Positions 26,992 to 34,490 are shown, counted from the first letter of the stretch. The stretch is 35,905 nucleotides of DNA from Lachnospiraceae bacterium (GCA_022769665.1 JALEIR010000049.1:1-35905); one strand, 5' to 3'. The notes: generated from the sequence alone by a model not told the origin. Made by a program: numbers and translations.

Positions 26992-27024
26992 CAGAATAAA
27001 AATACATAAAAGCAGGAGGCTACT

Positions 27025-27399
27025 ATGGCATTACCGGGCGCATACGCACAATATAACAACAGCAAGATACTGACGGCTTCTCCCGCAGAGCTGACACTGA
27101 TGCTTTACGACGGAGCAATTAAGTTTTGCAATATTGCTGTTTTGGCAGTAGAGCAGAAGGATGTTGAGAAGGCTCACATAAATATTACCAAGACGGAAAG
27201 AATTATCGACTATTTCCGCCAGACATTGGATATGAACTATCCCGTGGCGGAGGATTTTGACAGAGTATATGCTTATCTCAGCAGACGGCTTGTGGAGGCC
27301 AATATGAAGAAGGATAAGGAAATTCTGGAGGAAGTAAATCTGCATCTTCATTCCATGAGAGATACCTGGAAGGAAGTTATGAACCGGAATAAACAGTAA
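27025..27399 (+). CDS. fliS: Flagellin export chaperone FliS
   Basis: A 124-residue helical chaperone that binds the flagellin C-terminus before export. YAQYNNSKILTASPAELTLMLYDGAIKF (core TASPAELTLMLYDGAI, about residues 17-32) is diagnostic; ALPGAYAQY opens it in the family style. The ATG at 27025 is 7 bases after AGGAGG. It lies between fliD and the fliT-like gene. Confidence 0.97.
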   Translation: MALPGAYAQYNNSKILTASPAELTLMLYDGAIKFCNIAVLAVEQKDVEKAHINITKTERIIDYFRQTLDMNYPVAEDFDRVYAYLSRRLVEANMKKDKEILEEVNLHLHSMRDTWKEVMNRNKQ

Positions 27400-27412
27400 A
27401 GGCGGAAGGAAG

Positions 27413-27889
27413 ATGAATGAGAATTATCTGAATGTCCTGGAGGAAAGCCTTCAAAAGAAGCTGCAGGTCATGGCAAAGATTCAGGATTATAATCTGCGTC
27501 AGCAGGAAATTTTCCGCTCCGAGAATGTGGAGCTGGAAAAATTTGATGAATATGTGGCAGAGAAAGGTGCCCTGATTGACGAAGTGACAGCTTTGGACAG
27601 TGGCTTTGAAACGTTGTACGCAAAGGTTTCCGCAGAACTGGCGGAAAACAGGGACAAGTATGCAGATCAGATCAAAAGACTGCAGGAGCTGGTAAGCCGG
27701 GTAACGGAAGAAAGCGTCAGCATTCAGGCTCAGGAAGCCCGGAATAAGAAGCTGGTAGAGGATTACTTCAGCAGAGAGCGGACAAACATCGGCCGGAACC
27801 GCAGAAGTTCCAAGGCAGCTTATGATTATTACAAAAGTATGAGTCAGACAAATGTGGTACCGCCTCAGTTTATGGATGATAAAAAGTAA
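27413..27889 (+). CDS. FliT/FlgN-like flagellar chaperone (coiled-coil protein)
   Basis: A 158-residue, highly charged and almost wholly helical protein with no signal or membrane segment. Coiled-coil character runs through residues 1-110; the tail (YDYYKSMSQTNVVPPQFMDDKK) is polar. Placed directly after fliD-fliS, where fliT normally sits, it is probably the export chaperone for FliD; the R..NV.LEKFDEYVAEKGALIDE segment resembles FlgN/FliT-type proteins. Family assignment rests mainly on position and shape. Confidence 0.75.
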   Translation: MNENYLNVLEESLQKKLQVMAKIQDYNLRQQEIFRSENVELEKFDEYVAEKGALIDEVTALDSGFETLYAKVSAELAENRDKYADQIKRLQELVSRVTEESVSIQAQEARNKKLVEDYFSRERTNIGRNRRSSKAAYDYYKSMSQTNVVPPQFMDDKK

Positions 27890-27902
27890 TCTGAAATGAA
27901 AA

Positions 27903-27925
27903 TCTAAATAATTTAGAGCTTTTTT
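27903..27925 (+). terminator. Intrinsic terminator after the fliD operon
   Basis: TCTAAAT (27903-27909) pairs with ATTTAGA (27911-27917) and leads into GC then T6 at 27920-27925; GAGC-T6-GCTC can form an alternative hairpin. Weak GC content, so efficiency is uncertain. Confidence 0.6.
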
Positions 27926-27966
27926 GCTCATCCTGATAAGAGAAATATAATTCGGGAGGAGCGGTG

Positions 27967-28794
27967 ATGCGTGGAAGAGGAATGGCGTTTATCCGATTGG
28001 GAATTTTCCTTTTCAGCGCTGTCGCCGCTCTTTTTCTTTGGACAGCAGAGGCGGAGCAGGATGTGCATTACACGCCGGAGTATGATCCGGCAGACCTTAC
28101 TTCTCTGTTGAAAAAAACGGAGTTGTCGGAGGATGATTATCATCTGCTGCTTAGGCAGACCGGGTTGAACAGAATCGGAGTGGAAGAATTATACCGGGAA
28201 GGGCGGCAGAGAGAACTTTTGTATCTGCAACAGAGGCTGTTTGCACCGATTCAATATGAGTGTTGTGTATCTCACCTGGTCTGCAGGAGCGAACGTATAG
28301 TGGATGAGAATGATTTATCCGGAGATTTTATGCCTGCTGTCCGCAACGGTGATATATTGATTACTTTCAGTGGGCATTTTTTCGGCTGGCGCAGCGGACA
28401 TGCGGGACTGGTGACGGATAGAGAGGCGGGAAAGGTTCTGGAAGCGTTTGCCTTGGGGCAAAAGTCCGGATTGTGTGATTTGGATCACTGGAAAGAATAT
28501 CCGGGCTTTGCACTGTTACGCCTGAAGAGCGGTACAGAGGAGGAGACAGAGGAGATTGCAGCCTATGCAGCTTCGCATCTGTCGGATATTTCCTATGATT
28601 TGGCAAGCTTTAAAAGGGAGGCAGACGGTGTCTCTGATACTCTCTCCGGCACGCAGTGTGCCCATCTGGTCTGGACGGCTTACGCACGGTTCGGATATGA
28701 CCTGGACAGCGACGGAGGATGGGTTGTGACACCTGCAGATATTTTTCATAGTGAGCTGCTGGAAGTAGTGCAGATTTACGGAATCAACTATTAA
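27967..28794 (+). CDS. Exported or anchored papain-like (YiiX / NlpC-P60 type) amidase candidate
   Basis: A 275-residue protein with an N-terminal signal or anchor (FIRLGIFLFSAVAALFLW, about residues 8-25). The second half has the layout of circularly permuted NlpC/P60-type cysteine hydrolases: a strand-His motif first (NGDILITFSG...GHAGLVTD, about 125-148) and the probable nucleophile Cys later in GTQCAHLVWTAYARFGYDLD (about 235). The region before it (about 45-110) is helical and unassigned. The ATG at 27967 is 6 bases after GGGAGGAG. It stands alone between the flagellar operon terminator and the HTH/glf promoter. A peptidoglycan role, perhaps opening the wall for flagella, is possible but inferred. 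Confidence 0.65.
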   Translation: MRGRGMAFIRLGIFLFSAVAALFLWTAEAEQDVHYTPEYDPADLTSLLKKTELSEDDYHLLLRQTGLNRIGVEELYREGRQRELLYLQQRLFAPIQYECCVSHLVCRSERIVDENDLSGDFMPAVRNGDILITFSGHFFGWRSGHAGLVTDREAGKVLEAFALGQKSGLCDLDHWKEYPGFALLRLKSGTEEETEEIAAYAASHLSDISYDLASFKREADGVSDTLSGTQCAHLVWTAYARFGYDLDSDGGWVVTPADIFHSELLEVVQIYGINY

Positions 28795-28820
28795 ATTCTT
28801 ATTAATTTTTGGAATTTCGC

Positions 28821-28849
28821 TTGAAAATGTAAATGCCAAATCGTATATT
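28821..28849 (+). promoter_or_regulatory. Sigma-A promoter of the HTH-glf unit
   Basis: TTGAAA (28821-28826), 17-base spacer, TATATT (28844-28849). It lies about 42 bases before the HTH gene's start codon, in the gap after the amidase gene. Confidence 0.72.
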
Positions 28850-28890
28850 GTCCATATATACCAAACCACCTTTTTACGGAGGGATACGAT

Positions 28891-29238
28891 ATGACGAAAG
28901 CAGAAATATTGAAAAGAGAAATTTTAAGACAGTACCGCAGTGTGAGACAGTTTGCTATGGAAATGGATATTCCTTACAGTACTTTGGTTACCGCATTGGA
29001 GCGGGGCATCGAAGGGATGGCTTACGGTACCGTCATTAAAATGTGTGACAAACTCAGTCTGAATCCTGTGGATTTTACTTCTCTGGAGAGAGATGCGTCC
29101 CTTGGCGCTCAGCTTCTTGAGAACAGAGTCATGCAAAATTATGTCAAGCTGAATCAGACCGGACGTGATAAGGTCCTGGAATTGATGGATGATTTTGCAC
29201 AGATTGAAAAATACAAGGCAAAGGGAAAGAAAAAGTAG
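28891..29238 (+). CDS. Small helix-turn-helix (Cro/CI-type) DNA-binding protein
   Basis: A 115-residue protein. Residues 5-60 form a lambda-repressor-like HTH: SVRQFAMEMDIPYSTLVTALERGIEGMAYGTVIKMCDKLSLNPVDF, with helix 2 at about FAMEMDI and recognition helix at about YSTLVTALERG. The C-terminal half (VKLNQTGRDKVLELMDDFAQIEKYK) is helical, as in short XRE proteins that dimerise. The ATG follows ACGGAGGG. It stops directly before the glf ATG, so the two are translated from one message; autoregulation or control of glf and cell-surface genes is a guess from position. Confidence 0.85.
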   Translation: MTKAEILKREILRQYRSVRQFAMEMDIPYSTLVTALERGIEGMAYGTVIKMCDKLSLNPVDFTSLERDASLGAQLLENRVMQNYVKLNQTGRDKVLELMDDFAQIEKYKAKGKKK

Positions 29239-30447
29239 ATGAAATACGATTATTTGATTGTGGGGGCGGGGCTTTTCGGGGCAGTATTTGCTCATGAAGC
29301 GCATGCTGCGGGAAAGAAATGTCTCTGTATCGACAAGAGGGAGCACCTCGGCGGCAATATCTATACAGAGGAAGAAAAGGGAATACAGGTTCATAAATAC
29401 GGTGCCCATATTTTCCATACCTCCGATAAAAATATCTGGGACTATGTGAACCGTTTTGCGGATTTTAATAATTTTGTAAATGCACCTGTTGCGGTCTATA
29501 GGGATGAACTGTATAATCTGCCCTTTAATATGAACACCTTCAGTAAAATGTGGGGAATCAAGACGCCTGCGGAGGCGAGAGAAATCATCGAACGTCAGAG
29601 AGCGGAGGCAAGAGCGGCTCTGGGCAGAAAACCCGGCGAAGAAACAGAGAATGCAGCGGAGCCTGCCAATCTGGAGGAACAGGCCCTGGCTCTGGTCGGA
29701 AGAGATGTCTATGAAAAACTGGTGAAGGGTTATACCGAAAAGCAGTGGGGAAGAAGCTGCCGGGAATTGCCTGCCTTTATTATCAGGCGGTTACCTGTTC
29801 GTTTTACCTATGACAACAATTATTTTTCTGACAGATATCAGGGAATTCCCGTGGGCGGTTATACGCAGATTATCGAAAAACTGCTGGAAGGCGTGCCGGT
29901 AAAGCTCGGTATTACATATAGGGAGTTTGTTCAGAGTACGGGAGCGAAGGTACCCGGTAGAGGAGGAGTAAACTGCTGTGGTGAGCCGGAAGCCTCAGAC
30001 CGGGGAGACAGCTTTGAGAAGGTGGTTTACACCGGTATGATTGACGAGTATTTCGATTATTGCCTGGGTGAACTCCAGTACCGATCTCTTCGATTTGAGG
30101 AAGAGGTCTTGGAGAACTGTGAGAATTATCAGGGCAATGCCGTGGTAAACTATACAGAGAGAAATATACCCTATACCCGCATTATTGAACACAAACACTT
30201 TGAGTTCGGAACACAGCCGGATACCGTAATCACACGTGAGTATCCCGCTCCCTGGCGGAGAGGGGATGAACCGTATTATCCCATCAATGACGATAAAAAC
30301 AGCAGTCTGTACCAAAAATATGCCGAGCTGGCAGAACGGGAAAAGAATGTGCTTTTCGGCGGCAGACTGGGTCAATACAAGTACTATGATATGGACAAGG
30401 TGATTGCGGAAGCCTTGAAAATGGCGGAGCGCGAACTGAATCACTGA
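29239..30447 (+). CDS. glf: UDP-galactopyranose mutase
   Basis: FAD enzyme converting UDP-galactopyranose to UDP-galactofuranose, the donor for galactofuranose in surface polysaccharides. The 402-residue product starts with the dinucleotide fold DYLIVGAGLFGAVFAHEA and has KREHLGGNIYTE, HKYGAHIFHT, YTEKQWG, RLPVRFTYDNNYF and, near the end, GGRLGQYKYYDMD, all typical. There is a short extra acidic loop at about residues 127-155 (ARAALGRKPGEETENAAEP) and one with GRGGVNCCGEPEASD at about 240-255. Start overlaps no gene: the ATG immediately follows the HTH stop codon, with AAGGGAAAG upstream. Solitary here: no other glycan-synthesis gene is in the window. Confidence 0.97.
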   Translation: MKYDYLIVGAGLFGAVFAHEAHAAGKKCLCIDKREHLGGNIYTEEEKGIQVHKYGAHIFHTSDKNIWDYVNRFADFNNFVNAPVAVYRDELYNLPFNMNTFSKMWGIKTPAEAREIIERQRAEARAALGRKPGEETENAAEPANLEEQALALVGRDVYEKLVKGYTEKQWGRSCRELPAFIIRRLPVRFTYDNNYFSDRYQGIPVGGYTQIIEKLLEGVPVKLGITYREFVQSTGAKVPGRGGVNCCGEPEASDRGDSFEKVVYTGMIDEYFDYCLGELQYRSLRFEEEVLENCENYQGNAVVNYTERNIPYTRIIEHKHFEFGTQPDTVITREYPAPWRRGDEPYYPINDDKNSSLYQKYAELAEREKNVLFGGRLGQYKYYDMDKVIAEALKMAERELNH

Positions 30448-30450
30448 ACA

Positions 30451-30492
30451 AAAAAAGCTTCCTTGCCGAAAACCGGATAAGGGAGCTTTTTT
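30451..30492. terminator. Bidirectional terminator between glf and the FliD-like gene
   Basis: AAAAAAGCTTCCTT (30451-30464) pairs with AAGGGAGCTTTTTT (30479-30492) with one G-U pair. Flanking A6 and T6 make it usable from both strands. It ends glf on the plus strand and overlaps the stop codon of the convergent minus-strand gene. Confidence 0.88.
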
Positions 30493-31786
30493 AGCAATAA
30501 CTGTTGAACATCATGCCGCTGTAGGCGCTGGTGGTGTAGGGACTGACGTAATTGTGTCCCGGATTCTTGTAAGCTACAACGGTCTTTTGGACGTAATTCA
30601 TGGGATTCAGGGAAACCTGATTGCTCTTTTTTAACAACATACCCGACAGATTCTTCAGGCTTTCAAAGGTCTCCGAAACGTCTCCGGACTGCATTGCAGA
30701 CTGGCGAAGCAGCTCGCGGTCAATGTTCATTGTGCCGTCTTCCGCCAGCGTGACACCGATAGATTCCAGCGAGTTACTGTATAGTCCGGCAATTCCTTTC
30801 ATTTCATTGATAAGCTGTCTGCTCTTGGACTGGGTTTCCACATAGGAGGAAGCTGCCTTCACAAAGTCGTTATATCCCCCAATCAGATGTGAAATGTTGT
30901 CGGTCAGGGACTCCACATCGGTCTTCAAACCCAGGGTGACGGGATTTCCCTCCTCGGTTAAACCGTTTAACTCAACCTCAAACAGTTTGCCGACAGTGAA
31001 ATGGTTGGAAGAAGGACTGTGTTCTTCTCCATTCACCAGAATAGAGGCGTTGGATGCCTGCCGACTGATATAATCCAACCCGAAATATTCCACCGTTCCG
31101 GTGCGCTTGCTTGTCTTGTCGTCGCTGACATGGAACAGCCGGGATTTACCCTGGCTTAAGCCGGTTGCTTCGGAGGTCAGCCGCAGGGCGGTTTTTCCTT
31201 CAGCTTCTGCCAAATCCGCATGAATACCGATACCGGAATTGTTGATCAGCCGGATCAGACGTTCCTGAACATCTCTGTTTGTCTCGGATTCTCCTATGGA
31301 AAACTGAAATTCATAATTCATATCGTTGATGGACACATCGAAGGAATAAGTATCCGGAGCCAGTGCTGTCTTGGCGTCGGGAAGGAACAGCCCAAGGTTT
31401 TCCTGGGAAGTTGCAAGGGAACGGACTTCCATTTCAATGGAAGGAATTTCGTTCTCCGGAGTCTGAGGCCCGACATAGGACGCAGTTACAATATTTTCGT
31501 CGGAGGAATATGCGCTCTTCTTATTAAACAGACCGTCTTCTTCCAATCCGCCCAACTGTGCGATGGTATTGTGCAGCTGACGGGCATTTTCTTTAATATC
31601 CACGGCATACTGCTGGGTATCCTTGTTGGTTGTGGGAAGATACCAGGGGGCTTCTTTATTTAATTTGACAATGGAGTTGTAAACGTTGCGAAGCTCACTT
31701 TTTTTGTGAGTGTCGTACCGTGTCAGAGTTTTCGGTGTATAAGCGGTAAGATAGTTGTTGTAAACCGTATTGAGAACAGAACTCAT
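30491..31786 (-). CDS. Second, divergent FliD-like (filament-cap-like) protein
   Basis: A 431-residue protein without signal peptide. The middle has the FliD pattern: IEMEVRSLATSQENLGLFL (about 120-140, compare FliD N-domain), YSFDVSINDMNYEFQFSIGESETNRDVQERLIRLINNSGIGIHADL, then ALRLTSEATG. The C-terminal part (TDNISHLIGGYNDFVKAASSYVETQSKSRQLINEM and SLESIGVTLAEDGTMNID) matches the FliD C-domain. The usual FliD N-terminal SGMDT start is absent; instead it opens SSVLNTVYNNYLTAYTPKTLTRYDTHKKSELRNVYNSI in part. Start at 31786 is preceded (minus strand) by AAAGGAGG; longer N-termini lack one. It is isolated on the opposite strand, outside the flagellar operons, so its timing may differ. Cap variant, flagellar accessory or a non-flagellar structure are all possible. 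Confidence 0.75.
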   Translation of the reverse strand: MSSVLNTVYNNYLTAYTPKTLTRYDTHKKSELRNVYNSIVKLNKEAPWYLPTTNKDTQQYAVDIKENARQLHNTIAQLGGLEEDGLFNKKSAYSSDENIVTASYVGPQTPENEIPSIEMEVRSLATSQENLGLFLPDAKTALAPDTYSFDVSINDMNYEFQFSIGESETNRDVQERLIRLINNSGIGIHADLAEAEGKTALRLTSEATGLSQGKSRLFHVSDDKTSKRTGTVEYFGLDYISRQASNASILVNGEEHSPSSNHFTVGKLFEVELNGLTEEGNPVTLGLKTDVESLTDNISHLIGGYNDFVKAASSYVETQSKSRQLINEMKGIAGLYSNSLESIGVTLAEDGTMNIDRELLRQSAMQSGDVSETFESLKNLSGMLLKKSNQVSLNPMNYVQKTVVAYKNPGHNYVSPYTTSAYSGMMFNSYC

Positions 31787-31816
31787 TGCCACGCCTCCTT
31801 TCTTCCGTGAAATGTA

Positions 31817-31845
31817 GTGACAATACTGCAAATATAGTGTATACT
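31817..31845 (+). promoter_or_regulatory. Sigma-A promoter candidate for rpmG-secE-nusG
   Basis: GTGACA (31817-31822), 17-base spacer, TATACT (31840-31845), giving a leader of about 190 bases to rpmG. The leader overlaps the divergent promoter of the minus-strand gene. A second TATAAT at 31915-31920 lacks a good -35. Confidence 0.65.
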
Positions 31846-31903
31846 GAAATTCCGTTTTCAGTTTCATGCGAAAATTCGTCTGAATTCCCACTTTTATGCA
31901 TAC

Positions 31904-31932
31904 ATTGTAACACATATAATAGGAAGAAACAA
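31904..31932 (-). promoter_or_regulatory. Sigma-A promoter candidate for the FliD-like gene
   Basis: On the minus strand, TTGTTT (complement of 31927-31932), 17-base spacer, TACAAT (complement of 31904-31909), giving a leader of about 110 bases. No sigma-28 motif was found before this gene, unlike the other flagellar units here. Confidence 0.5.
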
Positions 31933-32044
31933 GAGTTTTATGAAAAAACTGTTTACGGAGCGTGTACCCTGTGGTATATTATTCAAGCGAGATAAGATTT
32001 TAGGTCTTTTTTTTATGCTTAAAAAACGAGTGGAGGTAGCCGAT

Positions 32045-32194
32045 ATGCGTACAAAAATCACTTTAGCTTGTACCGAGTGCAAGCAGCGTAACTACAATAC
32101 GACAAAGGATAAGAAAACTCATCCTGACAGAATGGAAACAAAGAAGTATTGTAGATTCTGCAAGACACATACTCTGCACAAAGAAACAAAATAA
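32045..32194 (+). CDS. rpmG: 50S ribosomal protein L33
   Basis: A 49-residue ribosomal protein. CTEC (residues 9-12) and CRFC (36-39) form a zinc ribbon, so it is the zinc-binding form; [10 protein letters not shown] and TKKYCRFC are family signatures. The ATG follows GGAGG at 32034-32038 (GTGGAGGTAGCC). First in the order rpmG-secE-nusG. Its last codons are the first copy of a 22-bp tandem repeat. Confidence 0.97.
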   Translation: MRTKITLACTECKQRNYNTTKDKKTHPDRMETKKYCRFCKTHTLHKETK

Positions 32195-32248
32195 AGTTTC
32201 TTCAGAAACAAAATAAAGTTTCTTCAGAAACAGAATAATGTTTCTTCA
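32183..32248 (+). repeat. 22-bp x3 tandem repeat with internal hairpins, rpmG-secE gap
   Basis: Three adjoining copies at 32183-32204, 32205-32226 and 32227-32248. Each reads GAAAC-N8-GTTTCTTCA, so each RNA copy can fold GAAAC with GTTTC. Copies 1 and 2 are identical; copy 3 has two substitutions. Copy 1 contains the last codons and stop of rpmG, so the array probably grew by duplication of the gene's 3' end. Confidence 0.95.
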
Positions 32249-32267
32249 TAATATTGGAGGGCAAAAA

Positions 32268-32471
32268 ATGGGAGATTCTGCAGAAAAGAAGAAGGGCCCC
32301 GGTTTCTTCAGCGGGGTGAAAGCCGAATTTAAGAAAATTGTATGGCCGGACAGACAGGAAACCTTAAAACAGTCTGTTGCTGTCGTAGCAATCTCGGTTG
32401 TCGTGGGTGTTATCATTGCATTGATCGACTATGTTGCAAAAAATGGTGTACACTTCTTAACATCAATTTAG
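32268..32471 (+). CDS. secE: Preprotein translocase subunit SecE
   Basis: A 67-residue single-span membrane protein clamping SecY. A charged cytoplasmic N-terminus holds the conserved FFSGVKAEFKKIVWPDRQETLKQS (core KKIVWPDRQET, about 25-35), then one helix (VAVVAISVVVGVIIALIDY). The ATG at 32268 follows TTGGAGGG; a longer frame from 32238 would start inside the tandem repeat and is rejected. Placed between rpmG and nusG as in most Firmicutes. Confidence 0.97.
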   Translation: MGDSAEKKKGPGFFSGVKAEFKKIVWPDRQETLKQSVAVVAISVVVGVIIALIDYVAKNGVHFLTSI

Positions 32472-32486
32472 AGCGAGGGTGATTGT

Positions 32487-33005
32487 ATGGCAGAGGCAAA
32501 ATGGTATGTGGTTCATACCTATTCGGGATATGAAAACAAGGTCAAAGCCAATATTGAGAAAACTATCGAGAACAACAAGAATCTTGCAGAGCAGATTCTG
32601 GAAGTAAGAGTCCCTCTGGAGGACGTTGTGGAGCTGAAAAACGGCGTGAAAAAGACCGTTCAGCGGAAGATGTTCCCGGGATATGTACTCCTCAATATGG
32701 AAATGAACGACGATACATGGTATGTTGTTCGGAATACCCGCGGCGTTACAGGCTTTGTAGGACCGGGAAGCAAGCCCGTTCCCCTTACGGAAGCGGAAAT
32801 GAAACCGCTGGGTATCAAGGCTGAGAATGTCTCCATCGATTTTGTGGAGGGAGACAGCATTGCGGTTGTGGCAGGCGTCTGGAAGGATACCGTCGGTGTT
32901 GTTCAGAAGCTTGACTACGGCAAGCAGACAGCAACGATTAATGTTGAGCTGTTCGGTAGAGAGACACCTGTGGAGATTAGCTTCGCAGAGGTGAGAAAAC
33001 TTTAA
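32487..33005 (+). CDS. nusG: Transcription termination/antitermination factor NusG
   Basis: A 172-residue RNA polymerase-binding factor. N-terminal NGN domain (KWYVVHTYSGYENKVKANIE; KMFPGYVLLNM; VRNTRGVTGFVG) and a C-terminal KOW domain at about 120-172 (GDSIAVVAGVWKDTVGVVQKLD). KOW has the usual G-x-W/F variation. The ATG follows GCGAGGGTG, 15 bases after secE. Confidence 0.98.
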   Translation: MAEAKWYVVHTYSGYENKVKANIEKTIENNKNLAEQILEVRVPLEDVVELKNGVKKTVQRKMFPGYVLLNMEMNDDTWYVVRNTRGVTGFVGPGSKPVPLTEAEMKPLGIKAENVSIDFVEGDSIAVVAGVWKDTVGVVQKLDYGKQTATINVELFGRETPVEISFAEVRKL

Positions 33006-33063
33006 TTTCGGTATTTGCAGCGTACGCTGTCAAATATATTGGGGCGTTCGCCCCGGCAACAAA

Positions 33064-33151
33064 GTGGGAGCAGGAGCGTAAATACGCAGACCCTGCGCCG
33101 AATTGCCGTTAGACATGTGCAGCCTTAAAAGCTGCGATAACGGCTTACCAC
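33064..33151 (+). promoter_or_regulatory. Structured leader of rplK-rplA (candidate ribosomal-protein autoregulatory RNA)
   Basis: GTGG (33064-33067) can pair with CCAC (33148-33151) and enclose two arms. Arm 1: GCAGG/CCTGC (33070-33074, 33092-33096) with inner GCGTA/TACGC (33076-33080, 33083-33087). Arm 2: GCCGTTA/TAACGGC (33105-33111, 33138-33144) with inner GCAGC/GCTGC (33119-33123, 33131-33135). It ends 18 bases before rplK. The rest of the nusG-rplK gap has GGGGC/GCCCC and AGCGTACGCT hairpins at 33041-33054 and 33019-33028. L11 or L1 binding is inferred. Confidence 0.6.
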
Positions 33152-33169
33152 AATATAGGAGGTGCCAAA

Positions 33170-33595
33170 ATGGCAAAGAAAGTAGAAGGCTACATCAAGT
33201 TACAAATTCCTGCCGGCAAAGCTACACCGGCTCCCCCGGTTGGTCCCGCATTAGGCCAGCATGGTGTGAACATCGTTGAATTTACAAAACAGTTCAACGC
33301 AAAGACAGCAGACAAGGGAGATGTTATCATCCCCGTTGTAATCACTGTATATGCAGACAGATCTTTCAGTTTCATTACGAAGACTCCCCCTGCAGCAGTA
33401 CTGCTTAAGAAGGCATGCAACATCAAATCCGGTTCAGGCGTACCTAACAAGACCAAGGTCGCAACCATCTCCAAGGCTAAGCTGCAGGAGATTGCCGAGA
33501 TGAAGATGCCCGACCTGAACGCTGCAAGCCTCGAGGCTGCTATGAGCATGATCGCAGGTACCGCACGCAGCATGGGTATTACTGTAGAAGAGTAA
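33170..33595 (+). CDS. rplK: 50S ribosomal protein L11
   Basis: A 141-residue protein of the ribosomal GTPase-associated centre. [31 protein letters not shown] (core [16 protein letters not shown]) and the C-terminal RNA-binding half ([29 protein letters not shown]) are diagnostic. ATG follows AGGAGGTGCC. First of the rplK-rplA pair behind a structured leader. Confidence 0.99.
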   Translation: MAKKVEGYIKLQIPAGKATPAPPVGPALGQHGVNIVEFTKQFNAKTADKGDVIIPVVITVYADRSFSFITKTPPAAVLLKKACNIKSGSGVPNKTKVATISKAKLQEIAEMKMPDLNAASLEAAMSMIAGTARSMGITVEE

Positions 33596-33611
33596 CAAAA
33601 ATTGATTGGGA

Positions 33612-33627
33612 GACAACAAAGGTTGTC
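33612..33627 (+). other. Small hairpin in the rplK-rplA gap
   Basis: GACAAC (33612-33617) pairs with GTTGTC (33622-33627) around AAAG. With flanking GGGA and CTGGAACC it might form an L1-type binding element ahead of the rplA ribosome-binding site (AGGAGG at 33638-33643), but this is a guess from location. Confidence 0.4.
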
Positions 33628-33650
33628 GCTGGAACCTAGGAGGTAAAAGA

Positions 33651-34340
33651 ATGAAACATGGTAAGAAATATACCGAAGCTGCAAAGCTTGTAGACCGCGC
33701 AACATTCTACGAGCCTAACGATGCAATCGCTTTGGTAAAGAAGACTGCAACAGCAAAATTCGATGAGACCATCGAAGTACACATCAGAACCGGCTGTGAC
33801 GGACGTCATGCAGAACAGCAGATTCGTGGTGCAGTAGTACTGCCCAACGGAACAGGTAAGACTGTGAAAGTTCTGGTATTCGCTAAGGGCGATAAAGTAA
33901 ACGAGGCAGAGGCTGCAGGCGCTGATTATGTTGGCGGCGAGGAGCTGATTCCCAAGATTCAGAACGATGGCTGGCTTGATTTCGACGTAGTAGTAGCAAC
34001 CCCCGATATGATGGGCGTTGTAGGACGTCTCGGTAAGGTTCTCGGACCTAAGGGTCTGATGCCCAACCCCAAGGCAGGTACCGTTACGATGGATGTTACC
34101 AAGGCTGTAAACGATATCAAAGCAGGTAAGATTGAGTACAGACTGGACAAGACAAACATCGTGCATGTTCCCGTTGGTAAGGCTTCCTTCACCGAAGAAG
34201 CTCTGCAGGAGAACTTCAATGCACTGATGGATGCCATTGTAAAGGCAAAGCCCAGCGCACTGAAGGGTCAGTATCTGAAGAGCATTACCCTGACCAGCAC
34301 CATGGGACCCGGCGTAAAGGTTAGTGTTGCAAAGTATTAA
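33651..34340 (+). CDS. rplA: 50S ribosomal protein L1
   Basis: A 229-residue two-domain protein of the L1 stalk. [72 protein letters not shown] (core [20 protein letters not shown]) are family signatures. ATG at 33651 is 7 bases after AGGAGG; an in-frame upstream start at 33606 would overlap the hairpin region. L1 often represses its own operon (family knowledge). Confidence 0.99.
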   Translation: MKHGKKYTEAAKLVDRATFYEPNDAIALVKKTATAKFDETIEVHIRTGCDGRHAEQQIRGAVVLPNGTGKTVKVLVFAKGDKVNEAEAAGADYVGGEELIPKIQNDGWLDFDVVVATPDMMGVVGRLGKVLGPKGLMPNPKAGTVTMDVTKAVNDIKAGKIEYRLDKTNIVHVPVGKASFTEEALQENFNALMDAIVKAKPSALKGQYLKSITLTSTMGPGVKVSVAKY

Positions 34341-34358
34341 GTTTTGAAAAATAAGGGG

Positions 34359-34388
34359 TTGACAGGCGTCAGCCCCTTATGGTATTAT
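34359..34388 (+). promoter_or_regulatory. Promoter of rplJ-rplL, inside a perfect palindrome
   Basis: TTGACA (34359-34364), 18-base spacer, TATTAT (34383-34388). The -35 lies in the middle of ATAAGGGG (34351-34358)/CCCCTTAT (34373-34380), with nested TGAC (34360-34363)/GTCA (34368-34371). Predicted start near 34395, exactly where the L10 leader begins. Confidence 0.8.
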
Positions 34389-34394
34389 CTTAAA

Positions 34395-34470
34395 CGGTCG
34401 TAAGACCGATGCCGAAGACAGTAGGTGTCCCTGCCGGGACGTAAGCGTTTGACCGCCTACCGAGGAAAGA
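34395..34470 (+). ncRNA. Ribosomal protein L10 leader
   Basis: Hairpins CGGTC/GACCG (34395-34399, 34404-34408), GTAGG/CCTAC (34421-34425, 34456-34460) with nested GTCCC/GGGAC (34427-34431, 34436-34440), and the conserved strings CCGAAGACAGTAGGTG and CCGCCTACCGAGG are those of the L10 leader, bound by L10(L12)4 to control rplJ-rplL. Confidence 0.92.
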
Positions 34471-34490
34471 GTTTTTATGTAAGACTTTTT

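Noticed and set aside
32183..32248. CRISPR array
   Set aside because: The 22-bp units adjoin one another with no spacers and begin inside rpmG; no cas genes are present.
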